Source: Acidimicrobiaceae bacterium (GTDB lineage: Bacteria; Actinomycetota; Acidimicrobiia; Acidimicrobiales; RAAP-2). Taken from it: DNA of 64,000 nt. Where the stretch lies: NCBI GenBank assembly GCA_003153575.1, contig PLZW01000022.1, positions 80,909 through 144,908 of the forward strand, in the 5' to 3' direction. The notes under the pieces were generated by a model that was not told the origin of the DNA, did not search any database, and worked only from the letters and a program-made list of their open reading frames with translations. A program made the position numbers and the translations under genes. Shown in pieces: positions 27,676 to 38,990 of the stretch. How positions within the stretch are numbered: the first letter of the stretch is position 1; each line of letters starts with the position of its first letter.

Positions 27676-27725
27676 AGCACTCGGGAGGTCACGACCCCGG
27701 CCTCGGCCCTTCACGCCGGAGTGCT
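27676..27725 (-). terminator. inverted repeat after metH
   Basis: AGCACTC and GAGTGCT form a perfect 7-bp outer stem separated by 36 bp of GC-rich sequence that can itself pair. It begins 5 bp beyond the metH stop codon. No T tract is present. Confidence 0.4.
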
Positions 27726-27730
27726 GAGTT

Positions 27731-31237
<3,507 letters not shown>

Positions 31238-31246
31238 AGCCCCACA

Positions 31247-31252
31247 ACGATA
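31247..31252 (-). promoter_or_regulatory. -10 box (TATCGT) of metH
   Basis: TATCGT on the minus strand lies 9 nt before the metH ATG, implying a very short or absent 5' leader. Confidence 0.45.
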
Positions 31253-31427
31253 GTGGGAGACGGCCCCCGTCCGGCCCCCGTCCGGGCTGAGGGTCGGTCC
31301 GGCCCGCGGTGGTGCGGCTGCACCGGGGTGGGCCGGACGGCCACCGAACACCACGGGGGCCGTCCACTGATCCCTGGAGGGCCGACCACCGACGACCGTC
31401 GTTTAGCATCGGTGCGGTGAGGACACC

Positions 31428-32006
31428 GTGCTGAAGATCTACACCCGGACCGGCGACGACGGCACCACGGGCCTCCTGTACGGGGGCCGCGTGGCCAAGG
31501 ACTCCGCCATGATGCAGGTGACCGGCACGGTGGATGAGGCCCAGGCGGCGATGGGCATGGCCCGGGCGGAGGCCGTGCCCGGTGGTGCGCTCGACGAGCT
31601 CTTGACCCGGCTCGAGCGGGAGCTCTACATACTCATGGCCGAGGTCACCACCGACCCCGGCCACCGATCGAAGCTGGTGGCGGGCAAGACGCTGGTGACT
31701 GGGCAGATGATCGCCGCCCTCGAGGAGCAGATCGATGGCCTGATCTCCCAGGTGTCGATGCCGACCGAGTTCGTGATCCCGGGGGCCAACCGGACGTCGG
31801 CCACCCTCGACCTGGCCCGCACGATCGTCCGGCGGGCCGAGCGGCTCCTGGTGTCGTCGCCCATCGAGGGCTCGCTGGTCGGCCAGTACCTCAACCGACT
31901 GTCCGACCTGCTGTGGGCGATGGCCAGGTGGGCGGAGGGCGACGAGCACCCCCTGGCCCGCGGTGCGGCGCGGCGGGGCCACGCCGCTGATGCGTCGACC
32001 GACTGA
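31428..32006 (+). CDS. cob(I)alamin adenosyltransferase, PduO type
   Basis: This 192-residue helical protein attaches the adenosyl group of ATP to cobalamin. The N-terminal YTRTGDDGTTGLLYGGRV and the FVIPGANRTSATLDLARTIVRRAER segment are diagnostic for the PduO/MMAB family. The product, adenosylcobalamin, is the cofactor of the methylmalonyl-CoA mutase at 42.5 kb. The start is a GTG at 31428; a TAGCAT -10-like box at 31404 would give a short leader. It is divergent from metH. Confidence 0.92.
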   Translation: MLKIYTRTGDDGTTGLLYGGRVAKDSAMMQVTGTVDEAQAAMGMARAEAVPGGALDELLTRLERELYILMAEVTTDPGHRSKLVAGKTLVTGQMIAALEEQIDGLISQVSMPTEFVIPGANRTSATLDLARTIVRRAERLLVSSPIEGSLVGQYLNRLSDLLWAMARWAEGDEHPLARGAARRGHAADASTD

Positions 32007-32085
32007 CTGCCTTTCTTGCCGACCTGCCTCCCGCGACCCTGACCCTGACCCTGACTCCCTTCCCACCGACCTCTGGAGTTCCGAC

Positions 32086-33642
32086 GTGATCAACGTGACT
32101 GCTCTGTCCGGTACCGGACTGCCCGATGACCTGGCCGCCGTCGGCGTGCCGGTCCACAGCACGGCCGATGGCCCGGTGGTGGCCGCCGCCCCTGACGCCG
32201 TGGGCGGGATCGTGCTCTCGGGGCCGCTCGATCCCGACTGGTGCGAGCGACAGGGCTTCAGCGGCAAAGTGGCCCAGACCCTGGTGCTCCGGTCGCTGGA
32301 GTCGGGCCCGGAGACGGTGCTGGTCGGGCTGGGTGCCGCCGACAAGCTGACCGGTGTCGCCGGGCTCGAGTCGGTGCGCCGAGCCGTGTCGTCCTTCGTG
32401 CGGAGCGCGGGCAACGGTGGCACGGCACTGCTGGTGCTGCCCGAGGTGGTCGATGCGGGCGCGACCGAAGTGGCCGCAGCCGGTGCCGAGGCCGGCGCAT
32501 TGGCCACCTACAGCTACGACGACTTCCGCAGCGCGGACCCGACGGTCGGACTGACCGGCCTGGTGCTCACCACTGCGTCGGCCGGTGACGCCGACGCGAC
32601 GGCAGAAGGTGCGGCCCGTGGCTCCCGGGTGGCCCGCTCGGTGGCACTGGCCCGGGACCTGGTGAACGAGCCCCCGAGCTCCCTGACCCCGGAGCGGTTC
32701 GGCGACGTCATGGCGGACCGGTTCGCCGGCGTGGACGGCCTGACCGTCGAGGTGTGGGATGAGGAGCGGATCACGGCCGAGCGCCTCGGCGGCGTGCTCG
32801 GCGTCGCCGCCGGTTCGGTGCGGCCGCCCCGCCTGGTCAAGGTGACCTACCTACCGACCGACCCCTACGAGGTCGACGGTCGGGTGCCCCATCTGGCGCT
32901 GGTGGGCAAAGGGATCACCTTCGACTCGGGCGGCCTGTCGTTGAAGCCGCCCACCGGTATGGAGACCATGAAGACCGACATGGGCGGTGCAGCCGCCGTC
33001 CTCGCCGCCGTGGACGCCATATCGGCCCTGGGCGGGCGCATCCCGATCACCGCCTGGGCCCCGATGACGGAGAACATGCCGAGCGGCTCGGCCATCAAGC
33101 CCGGCGACGTGCTGACCACCCGGAGCGGCAAGACCATCGAGGTGCTCAACACCGATGCCGAGGGTCGGCTGATCCTGTCCGACGGACTGACCCTGGCCAT
33201 CGAGGAGGGGCCCGACGCCGTGATCGACTTGGCCACCCTGACCGGGGCTGCCGTCGTGGCCCTGGGCAAGGAGATCGCCGGACTGCTGGGCAACGACGAG
33301 GAGCTCCTCGATGCCGTGCAGGCGGCGGGCGCGGCGGCCGGCGAGCCGTGCTGGCCACTTCCGCTGCACGAGGACTACGCCTCCCATATCGAGTCCGAAG
33401 TGGCCGACATGAAGAACATGGGCCGACCGGGCCAGGCCGGCACCATCAGCGCCGCGCTGCTGCTCCAGGAGTTCGTCGGCGATGTGCCCTGGGCCCACCT
33501 CGACATCGCCGGTCCTTCCCGGACCGAGGACAACCGGTGGTACAACACCAAGGGCGGGAGCGGTTTCGGAGTGCGGACCCTGGTAGCCCTGGCCACGTCC
33601 GAGGAGTTCGGGCGCTGGCTGGCCACCCGGCCGAAGGCCTGA
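32086..33642 (+). CDS. pepA: leucyl aminopeptidase (M17, cytosol aminopeptidase)
   Basis: This 518-residue M17 metallopeptidase has an N-terminal macro-like domain and a C-terminal catalytic domain. Motifs present are the metal- and catalysis-bearing GKGITFDSGGLSLKP and NTDAEGRLILSDGL. It removes N-terminal residues from peptides in the cytoplasm. I choose the GTG at 32086 because GGAG lies 7 nt upstream. The longer open frame to 31963 overlaps the adenosyltransferase gene and codes for low-complexity sequence. Confidence 0.92.
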   Translation: MINVTALSGTGLPDDLAAVGVPVHSTADGPVVAAAPDAVGGIVLSGPLDPDWCERQGFSGKVAQTLVLRSLESGPETVLVGLGAADKLTGVAGLESVRRAVSSFVRSAGNGGTALLVLPEVVDAGATEVAAAGAEAGALATYSYDDFRSADPTVGLTGLVLTTASAGDADATAEGAARGSRVARSVALARDLVNEPPSSLTPERFGDVMADRFAGVDGLTVEVWDEERITAERLGGVLGVAAGSVRPPRLVKVTYLPTDPYEVDGRVPHLALVGKGITFDSGGLSLKPPTGMETMKTDMGGAAAVLAAVDAISALGGRIPITAWAPMTENMPSGSAIKPGDVLTTRSGKTIEVLNTDAEGRLILSDGLTLAIEEGPDAVIDLATLTGAAVVALGKEIAGLLGNDEELLDAVQAAGAAAGEPCWPLPLHEDYASHIESEVADMKNMGRPGQAGTISAALLLQEFVGDVPWAHLDIAGPSRTEDNRWYNTKGGSGFGVRTLVALATSEEFGRWLATRPKA

Positions 33643-33702
33643 GCCCTGTGTGGTGCCGGCAGTCGGCCGACACCCGGGCGGGTGACGGCGACGGCGCTGC
33701 AC

Positions 33703-33708
33703 TACCGT
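33703..33708 (+). promoter_or_regulatory. -10 box (TACCGT) of gpsA
   Basis: TACCGT lies 7 nt before the GTG start at 33716; no Shine-Dalgarno sequence fits. Confidence 0.5.
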
Positions 33709-33715
33709 CTGGCTC

Positions 33716-34705
33716 GTGAAGATCGCAGTCCTCGGGGGAGGATCGTGGGGCACGACGGTGGCGTCGTTGGTGGCGCACAATCACGACACCGTGCTGTGGG
33801 CGCGCAACCCCGAAGTCGCCCGTACCGTCAACGAGGATCACGAGAACCCGGCCTATGTGCCGGGTTTCGCCCTCGACCCGGCCCTGTCGGCGACATCGGG
33901 CCTCGAGGAGGCGGTGTGCGGGGCCGACTTCATGGTCATGGGCGTGCCGACGTCGGGCTTCCGGCGCGTGCTCGAGGACGCTGCGCCGTTCATGCGCCCG
34001 TGGATCCCGGTGGTCAGCCTGTCGAAGGGCCTCGAGCGGGGCTCGCACCTGCGGATGACCGAGGTCATCAAGCAGGTGGTGCCGGGCCATCCGGTCGCCG
34101 CTCTCACCGGGCCCAACATCGCCGGCGAGATCCTGGCCGGCAAGGCCGCCGCCGCGGTGATCGCCACCGAGGACCTCGAAGTGGCCAGGGCCATCCAGGC
34201 GGTGTTCACCCGGGGTGTCTTCCGGGTCTACATCAACGACGACGTGATCGGCTGCGAGCTGGGCGGGGCACTGAAGAACGTGATCGCCATCGCCGCCGGC
34301 ATCGGCGAGGGACTCGGCGTCGGCGACAACACCCGGGCCGCGGTCATGTCCCGCGGCCTCGCCGAACTGATCCGTCTCGGGGAGGCGATGGGGGCCAAGC
34401 CCGCCACCTTCGCCGGGTTGGCGGGCATGGGCGACCTGATCGCCACGTGCGTGAGTCCGCACAGTCGGAATCGGCGGGTGGGCGAGCAGCTGGGCAAGGG
34501 CCGCAAGCTGGAGGACATCCTCGACGAGATGCACATGGTGGCGGAGGGCGTGAACACGGCCAAGGTGGCCCTCGAACTGGCCGAGACCCACGGTCTCGAC
34601 CTTCCGATCTGCCGCATGATCGACAAGGTCGTGAAGGGGGACATCGAGCCGATCGACACGTACTGGGGCCTCACCCCTGCCGGCCACGAAGCCGAGCCCG
34701 GCTAG
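33716..34705 (+). CDS. gpsA: NAD(P)-dependent glycerol-3-phosphate dehydrogenase
   Basis: This 329-residue enzyme reduces dihydroxyacetone phosphate to glycerol-3-phosphate for phospholipid synthesis. The dinucleotide motif is VLGGGSWGTTVA (5-16). LSKGLE, LTGPNIAGE and the catalytic lysine in GGALKNVIAIAAG are present. The usual substrate motif SRNRRVGEQL is near the C-terminal third. It starts with GTG behind a leaderless promoter and is convergent with an unknown gene only 8 bp away. Confidence 0.95.
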   Translation: MKIAVLGGGSWGTTVASLVAHNHDTVLWARNPEVARTVNEDHENPAYVPGFALDPALSATSGLEEAVCGADFMVMGVPTSGFRRVLEDAAPFMRPWIPVVSLSKGLERGSHLRMTEVIKQVVPGHPVAALTGPNIAGEILAGKAAAAVIATEDLEVARAIQAVFTRGVFRVYINDDVIGCELGGALKNVIAIAAGIGEGLGVGDNTRAAVMSRGLAELIRLGEAMGAKPATFAGLAGMGDLIATCVSPHSRNRRVGEQLGKGRKLEDILDEMHMVAEGVNTAKVALELAETHGLDLPICRMIDKVVKGDIEPIDTYWGLTPAGHEAEPG

Positions 34706-34713
34706 TTCTCTGG

Positions 34714-35442
34714 CTAGGCCTCCGGCTGGTTCGCCGGCGGATCCTCCGGAGAGCCGGCGGGCCCATCGGCCCGAAAGCTGGGGGGTGCGTACGAGGCATC
34801 GGCGGCCGCCTGGAAGGCCACGGCGGGGTGGAAGTGCCACCCGCCGAGACGCTGTTCGATGGAGGCCCGGTCGTGCCCGGCTTCGGCCAGGCCGACCGCC
34901 AACCGCTGGGCCCGGCGCCGCATCTGCTCCGGTTCGGACAGGCGCTGTTCGGCCATCCACCGTCGGTGGCTGCGCTGCAACGGCTCGGGCAGCCGGCTCA
35001 GGTGGCGGAGGGGCAGCGGGGGGATGTGCTGGCGGACGGCGAGCTCACCGGGGCCCCGGGGGCGGGCCAGTTCGAAGGTGATGAGGCGGGCCAGCGCTCG
35101 GCGGAACGGCGAGTTCTTGCCCATCTTGTCGCCCAGCCCGAGCGAGCGGGCCGTCTCGGGCAGGTGGAGGTCGAATCCGTCGCCGTGGACCTCGAGCCCG
35201 TAGGTGAGGCGGCGCAGCAACCAGGTGGTACTTGGCCCGATGATCGGCAACCAGTAGAGCTCCACGTAGCGGCTACAGGGGTGCAAGCCGTGCGGGTCGG
35301 CGACCGGGTCGACCCACTGTTCGATGTGGAGCCGGGGACCGTCGGCCGGTTGCAGGTCGCCGGGGGGACGCGTGTCGTCGGTTCGACTGGTTACGGGGCG
35401 GACCGGGCGGGGCGGCGGCGGGATGACGGTGGGCGTGGACAC
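34714..35442 (-). CDS. conserved protein of unknown function, possible winged-helix fold
   Basis: This 242-residue protein begins with a Pro-rich stretch (1-35) and ends with a Pro/Ala-rich tail. The core (about 38-215) has LYWLPIIGPSTTWLLRRL, then LGLGDKMGKNSPFRRALARL. A basic region with Pro-Pro-Leu-Pro and Leu-Pro motifs and an HFHPAV segment follow. The alternation of short helices with NSPFRRALARL is reminiscent of winged-helix DNA-binding domains, but this is a visual impression. The GTG at 35442 has AGGAG 6 nt upstream. I cannot assign a function. Confidence 0.7.
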   Translation of the reverse strand: MSTPTVIPPPPRPVRPVTSRTDDTRPPGDLQPADGPRLHIEQWVDPVADPHGLHPCSRYVELYWLPIIGPSTTWLLRRLTYGLEVHGDGFDLHLPETARSLGLGDKMGKNSPFRRALARLITFELARPRGPGELAVRQHIPPLPLRHLSRLPEPLQRSHRRWMAEQRLSEPEQMRRRAQRLAVGLAEAGHDRASIEQRLGGWHFHPAVAFQAAADASYAPPSFRADGPAGSPEDPPANQPEA

Positions 35443-35584
35443 GGGTGCTCCTGGGGTCGGGACCGGTACCTCGCTGATAGCGGAGGCCCGATCGATCGGA
35501 TCCGTGGAGCGTGCCTAGTCATGCTTGCCGGCGACCTAGCTGCAGACTTGTCGAGCCTCGTGGGCAAGGGCCCGGGAGAACCGA

Positions 35585-36935
35585 TCAGCCCTCGACGGCG
35601 TAGAGGTGCCATTCGCCGGGCACACCTTTGAGCGTGTGCCCGCCGCGGTCGGCGAACTGGACTGGTGACCCGGTGACCAGGTCCTTGACCGTTGAGGACA
35701 CCAGCACCTCGCCCGGACCGGCCAGCGACGACACCCGGGCCCCGATGTGCACGGCCATGCCGGCCACGTCGTCGCCCCGCAGCTCGATCTCGCCGGTGTG
35801 GATTCCAGCCCGCACTTCGAGGTCGAGCGGCCCGACGGCGTCGGCGATGGCCCGGGCGCACTCGATGGCCCGCCCTGGGCTGTCGAAGGTGGCGACGAAA
35901 CCGTCGCCGACCGTCTTGACCTCCCGCCCCCGGAAGCGCTCGAGCTGGGACCGCACGGCCCGGTCGTGGCGATCGAGGAGGTCCCGCCCGCCGGCGTCCC
36001 CCATCCGGGAGGCCCGTTCGGTCGACCCGACGATGTCGGTGAAGAGCACGGTGGCCAGCACCCGCTCGGCCCCGGCTCCGCTGCGGGCGCCTGTCAGGAA
36101 CTCCTCGATCTCGTCGAGCACCGGCCCGCTGTCGCCGACCCAGTAGAGCGAGTCGACCCCCCCGGTAGCCCCCGGTAGACGGCCCCGGGGATGCGATCGG
36201 CGATGTAACGCCCATGCTCGGGGCCGATCGGCGCGGGGATGTCGATCCGGTCGATCACCAGCGTGGGACGCCGACGTCGGGCAGGAGGTGCCTGACGTCG
36301 GTCCGGTAGACCTCGTGGATCATGGCAACCGCCATCGCCGGAGTGGCGCCGAGGTTGCCGGACCGGTCGAACCAGGCGCGGAACTCGTCGTCGTCGGCCA
36401 GGCTCGGCGCCCAGAGTGCGACATTGTCGAAGCCGCTCTCGACGGCATCGGTCTCGAAGAAGTGATCGACCTGGCGGTCGAACAGACGTAGGGGGATGCC
36501 GGCCGGGTAGTCGGGGGCCCAGAGCAACCGTGCCGATCCGTTCAGTACGACCAGGTTGGCGAGACGTTCGGGACGGGTGGCGGCCAGCGTGATCCCTTCG
36601 GGCGTGGCCAGGAATGGTGCCAGTACGGCCGGTTGGTGGGCGTCGGCGGCGTCGAGGACGGCCAGGATGTCGAGGACCCGCTGCTCGCAGGTCGGCGGGG
36701 CATCGGGGGAGCCACGCTCGGACAGACCGGTACCCCGGGCATCGAAGCGGATCAGCCGGGCGAACGAGGACAGGCGCCGGATGAACCGGGCCATGGCCGG
36801 CTCCTCGTCCATGCAGTCGATCGGTACCCACTGCCCGGTGCAGAAGAGGAGGTCGAGGGGTCCGTCACCGAGAACCTGGTACGCGATGTCCGCGTCGCCC
36901 GACCGGGCGTACCGGGTCTTGGGTCTCGACGCCAT
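35585..36935 (-). pseudogene. alpha/beta-hydrolase-adenylate cyclase fusion, broken by two frameshifts
   Basis: Three frames join to one 450-residue protein. The first part is an alpha/beta-hydrolase-like domain (from ATG 36935), the middle a linker (ending GLPGG), the last a class III nucleotide cyclase domain ([20 protein letters not shown]). Frame is lost near 36265-36267, where a C is missing from CCC, and again in the G run at 36157-36163 (7 instead of 8). Restoring one base at each point yields the expected VPTLVID and [21 protein letters not shown]. Both are homopolymers, so sequencing error is as likely as decay. The hydrolase nucleophile Ser is replaced (VLAPFLATPEG). A GTG at 36121 could still give the cyclase domain alone. 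Confidence 0.8.
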
Positions 36936-36942
36936 GGGATCG

Positions 36943-36948
36943 AGGGTA
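36943..36948 (-). promoter_or_regulatory. -10 box (TACCCT) of the hydrolase-cyclase gene
   Basis: TACCCT on the minus strand is 7 nt before the ATG at 36935. A retained promoter argues mildly against long-standing decay of this gene. Confidence 0.45.
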
Positions 36949-36982
36949 GTGGCGGGTCTGCCCGAGGCCTGCGCCGGGCCTC

Positions 36983-37438
36983 TTACGTGGCGTCCGGCGG
37001 CTGCCAGCGCGCCACCGAATACGCCAGCATCAGCGGCACGTCGAGGGCGAAGAGCACCAGCATGCCGCTGAACAGTGCCAGCACCTTGGCAGGCGTGTGG
37101 TCGTAGAGGAAGACGTACTCGAGGATCCCGGCGATCGCGGCGTAGGCGAGGAGCGCCCATCCGAGGACCCGGAAGAAGACGGGCCGGGCGAACTCCCGGA
37201 TCCGGAGGACGAGGACGGCGTTGACGATGAGCAGGAGGGTGGCCAACCCGAGCAGGATCGTCGGGACTTCCAGGTGCGGGGGCCGGCCGTACTGGGCGGC
37301 CACCACGACCCCACCCGAGACGATGAGGATCAAGGTGGCGACGGCGAGGGGCATCACCGGCGGGTAGTCGGCCTGGCGCAGGTCTTCGGCGTCGGGTTCG
37401 CCGAACCCGGGGGGCAGCACGTCGACTGTCGCACTCAT
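36983..37438 (-). CDS. four-helix membrane protein, unknown function (partner of next gene)
   Basis: This 151-residue protein has about four transmembrane helices: VMPLAVATLILIVSGG, VPTILLGLATLLLIVNAVL, FFRVLGWALLAYAAIAG and LALFSGMLVLFALDVPLML. The N-terminus is acidic and cytoplasmic or exposed. The ATG at 37438 overlaps the stop of the upstream membrane gene (ATGA), so the two proteins are translationally coupled and probably form a complex. I do not recognise the family. Confidence 0.8.
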   Translation of the reverse strand: MSATVDVLPPGFGEPDAEDLRQADYPPVMPLAVATLILIVSGGVVVAAQYGRPPHLEVPTILLGLATLLLIVNAVLVLRIREFARPVFFRVLGWALLAYAAIAGILEYVFLYDHTPAKVLALFSGMLVLFALDVPLMLAYSVARWQPPDAT

Positions 37439-38091
37439 CGGCTGGCCAGGAACGTCATGATCACGATGGTGGCGATCTGCATCAATCCCGTGATGCCGGC
37501 CGTGTAGATGAAGACCTTCATCAGCCGCTGGATGCGGGCCCCGTTCGGTTGCGGCTTCTTGAGCTCGAAGAGCACGGCGAGATTGGCCGGCTCGAGCAGG
37601 CCGAGGGCGATGACCGACATCACCGCGACGATGACCATCGAGGCGACGAGCCAGCCGTGGTGCGGGTAGGACGCCTCGAGGTTGCCCACATGGCGGGCCA
37701 GCTGGAACCCGGCGCCCAGGGTCATGGCGACCAGCGTGGGCATGATCAACAGCATCTTCGGCATGAACTTGGTGGTGAACTCGATCCGGGCGGGGATGGA
37801 CAGACTCCCCATGATCGGCCCGAGCACCAGGCCGAGGAAGAGGTCGAGACTGGTCCACAGTCCGCCGCCGGCCACGTGGAAGAAGGTCAGCGCCCACAGG
37901 TTGTTGGTCGAGATGGCGACGATCAGCCCGATCAACACCACGGCCACAACGGGCAGGGCGCGGACGGGCACGATGTTGAAGTTGGGTACGGGGGGAGGAC
38001 CGGGTCCCCCGGCGCCGGGTGGTGGGGCGGCCCCCGGCTCCACGCCGCTCGCAGCGGTGTCCACCCCCGGATCGATCGCAGTGTCCGTCAT
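37435..38091 (-). CDS. five-helix membrane protein with intramembrane histidines, unknown function
   Basis: This 218-residue protein has a Pro/Gly-rich N-terminal 40 residues, then about five transmembrane helices. Histidines lie in or near the membrane: FFHVAGGGLW, LARHVG and YPHHGW. That pattern recalls DUF2269/CopD-like integral membrane proteins, some of which bind heme or copper. This is a resemblance only. AAAGGAG 6 nt before the ATG at 38091 is a strong ribosome binding site. It is the first gene of a two-gene unit with the four-helix protein. Confidence 0.8.
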   Translation of the reverse strand: MTDTAIDPGVDTAASGVEPGAAPPPGAGGPGPPPVPNFNIVPVRALPVVAVVLIGLIVAISTNNLWALTFFHVAGGGLWTSLDLFLGLVLGPIMGSLSIPARIEFTTKFMPKMLLIMPTLVAMTLGAGFQLARHVGNLEASYPHHGWLVASMVIVAVMSVIALGLLEPANLAVLFELKKPQPNGARIQRLMKVFIYTAGITGLMQIATIVIMTFLASR

Positions 38092-38229
38092 GTGCGACTC
38101 CTTTCAGGCACCGTCGGAGCACCCGCCTGCTTGAGCACTCCGCACGTCCTCGACCGGTGCCGACATCCAGACTTCGGCACCGATGGGTCATCGTACGCCG
38201 GGCCGCCCGGAGATGCCGGCTCCCGTCGC

Positions 38230-38829
38230 CTACCAACCGCCCCGGTGGACGGACTCGTCCATCGTGCGCCTCGGTCGGGTGGCGGAGGGGGACGGAGGGT
38301 CGGGCAGTGCCGGGTGGCCGAGCAGCACGGCGCCGAGCCATCGCATGCGGGCGGGAACGCCGAGCGCCTCCTTCAGTGCGCCCTCGCCGCGGAAGTTCCC
38401 GAGGAAGGCGGCCCCGACGCCCCGGTCGACGGCCCCGAGCAGCAGGCTCATGACGGCGAATGACGCGTCCACGTGCCAGTAAGGGACGACCCACTCGACC
38501 TCGTCGCCGTCAGGCCGGGCCTTGTCCGGTTCCGCGTAGCGCCTGACGTAGGCGTCGGGGTCGGAGAAGGGTAGGACCACCACCGGGGCGCGGGACAGCC
38601 CCTGGAAGCGCCGGGACCGGGCCCGCCAGTCGGCATCGGTGGTGGCCAGCCAGTAGCGGCCGGTCTGCGCCGGGCTGTCGAGCACCACGAACTCGCGACC
38701 CTGGGTGTTGCCGGCCGACGGGGCGGCCAGCGCCTCGGCCAGGAGCCCGTCCACCACGGTGCCGTCCAGGGAGGCCTCGGAGAAGCTGCGCGTCATGCGG
38801 CGCCGGCGGACGGCTTCCGAGAGCTCCAT
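38230..38829 (-). CDS. nitroreductase family protein
   Basis: This 199-residue flavoprotein has the nitroreductase N-terminus (MELSEAVRRRRMTRSF), the FMN-contacting APSAGNTQGREFVVL and the C-terminal GAAFLGNFRGEGALKEALGVP. A similar fold also binds F420-related substrates, and the host makes F420. The substrate is unknown. Its ATG at 38829 has a leaderless promoter. It lies 138 bp upstream of the membrane pair on the same strand. Confidence 0.85.
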   Translation of the reverse strand: MELSEAVRRRRMTRSFSEASLDGTVVDGLLAEALAAPSAGNTQGREFVVLDSPAQTGRYWLATTDADWRARSRRFQGLSRAPVVVLPFSDPDAYVRRYAEPDKARPDGDEVEWVVPYWHVDASFAVMSLLLGAVDRGVGAAFLGNFRGEGALKEALGVPARMRWLGAVLLGHPALPDPPSPSATRPRRTMDESVHRGGW

Positions 38830-38836
38830 GGTCGGC

Positions 38837-38842
38837 ACGCTA
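38837..38842 (-). promoter_or_regulatory. -10 box (TAGCGT) of the nitroreductase gene
   Basis: TAGCGT on the minus strand is 7 nt before the ATG at 38829. Confidence 0.5.
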
Positions 38843-38958
38843 CCCATCGATGCCCCATCGATGCCCGGGCACTGCCGGGGGCAGTGCCGGGGGCTGTGCC
38901 GGGAGCGCTGCTGAGATCGGAGTAGGGAGCGGCGTGGGGATAGGCGTGGGGATAGTTG
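38843..38958. repeat. clustered short repeats in a divergent promoter region
   Basis: CCCATCGATG occurs at 38843 and 38854 (11-bp period). A CxGTGCCGGG-like unit is then repeated about three times, and GGCGTGGGGATA occurs twice just upstream of the phosphoesterase promoter. The periodicity near one helical turn makes regulator binding possible. Confidence 0.45.
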
Positions 38959-38978
38959 TGGGCGTCCCCGCCCGTCAC

Positions 38979-38984
38979 TACGGT
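38979..38984 (+). promoter_or_regulatory. -10 box (TACGGT) of the Tat phosphoesterase gene
   Basis: TACGGT is 6 nt before the ATG at 38991. TTGTGG at 38956-38961 is a possible -35 box with a 17-bp spacer, one of the few -35 candidates seen in this window. Confidence 0.5.
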
Positions 38985-38990
38985 TCGTGC

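Noticed and set aside
31238-31427. Possible cobalamin riboswitch upstream of metH
   Set aside because: The -10 box is only 9 nt from the ATG, leaving no leader, and no B12-box-like sequence was seen.
31963-32085. Longer N-terminus for leucyl aminopeptidase
   Set aside because: The extension overlaps the upstream gene and has (DP)n low-complexity sequence from a GACCCT repeat; the GTG at 32086 has a good ribosome binding site.
36094-36831. Separate gene in the middle frame between hydrolase and cyclase
   Set aside because: Only its last 60 residues make sense, as the missing linker of the frameshifted fusion; the rest is shadow.
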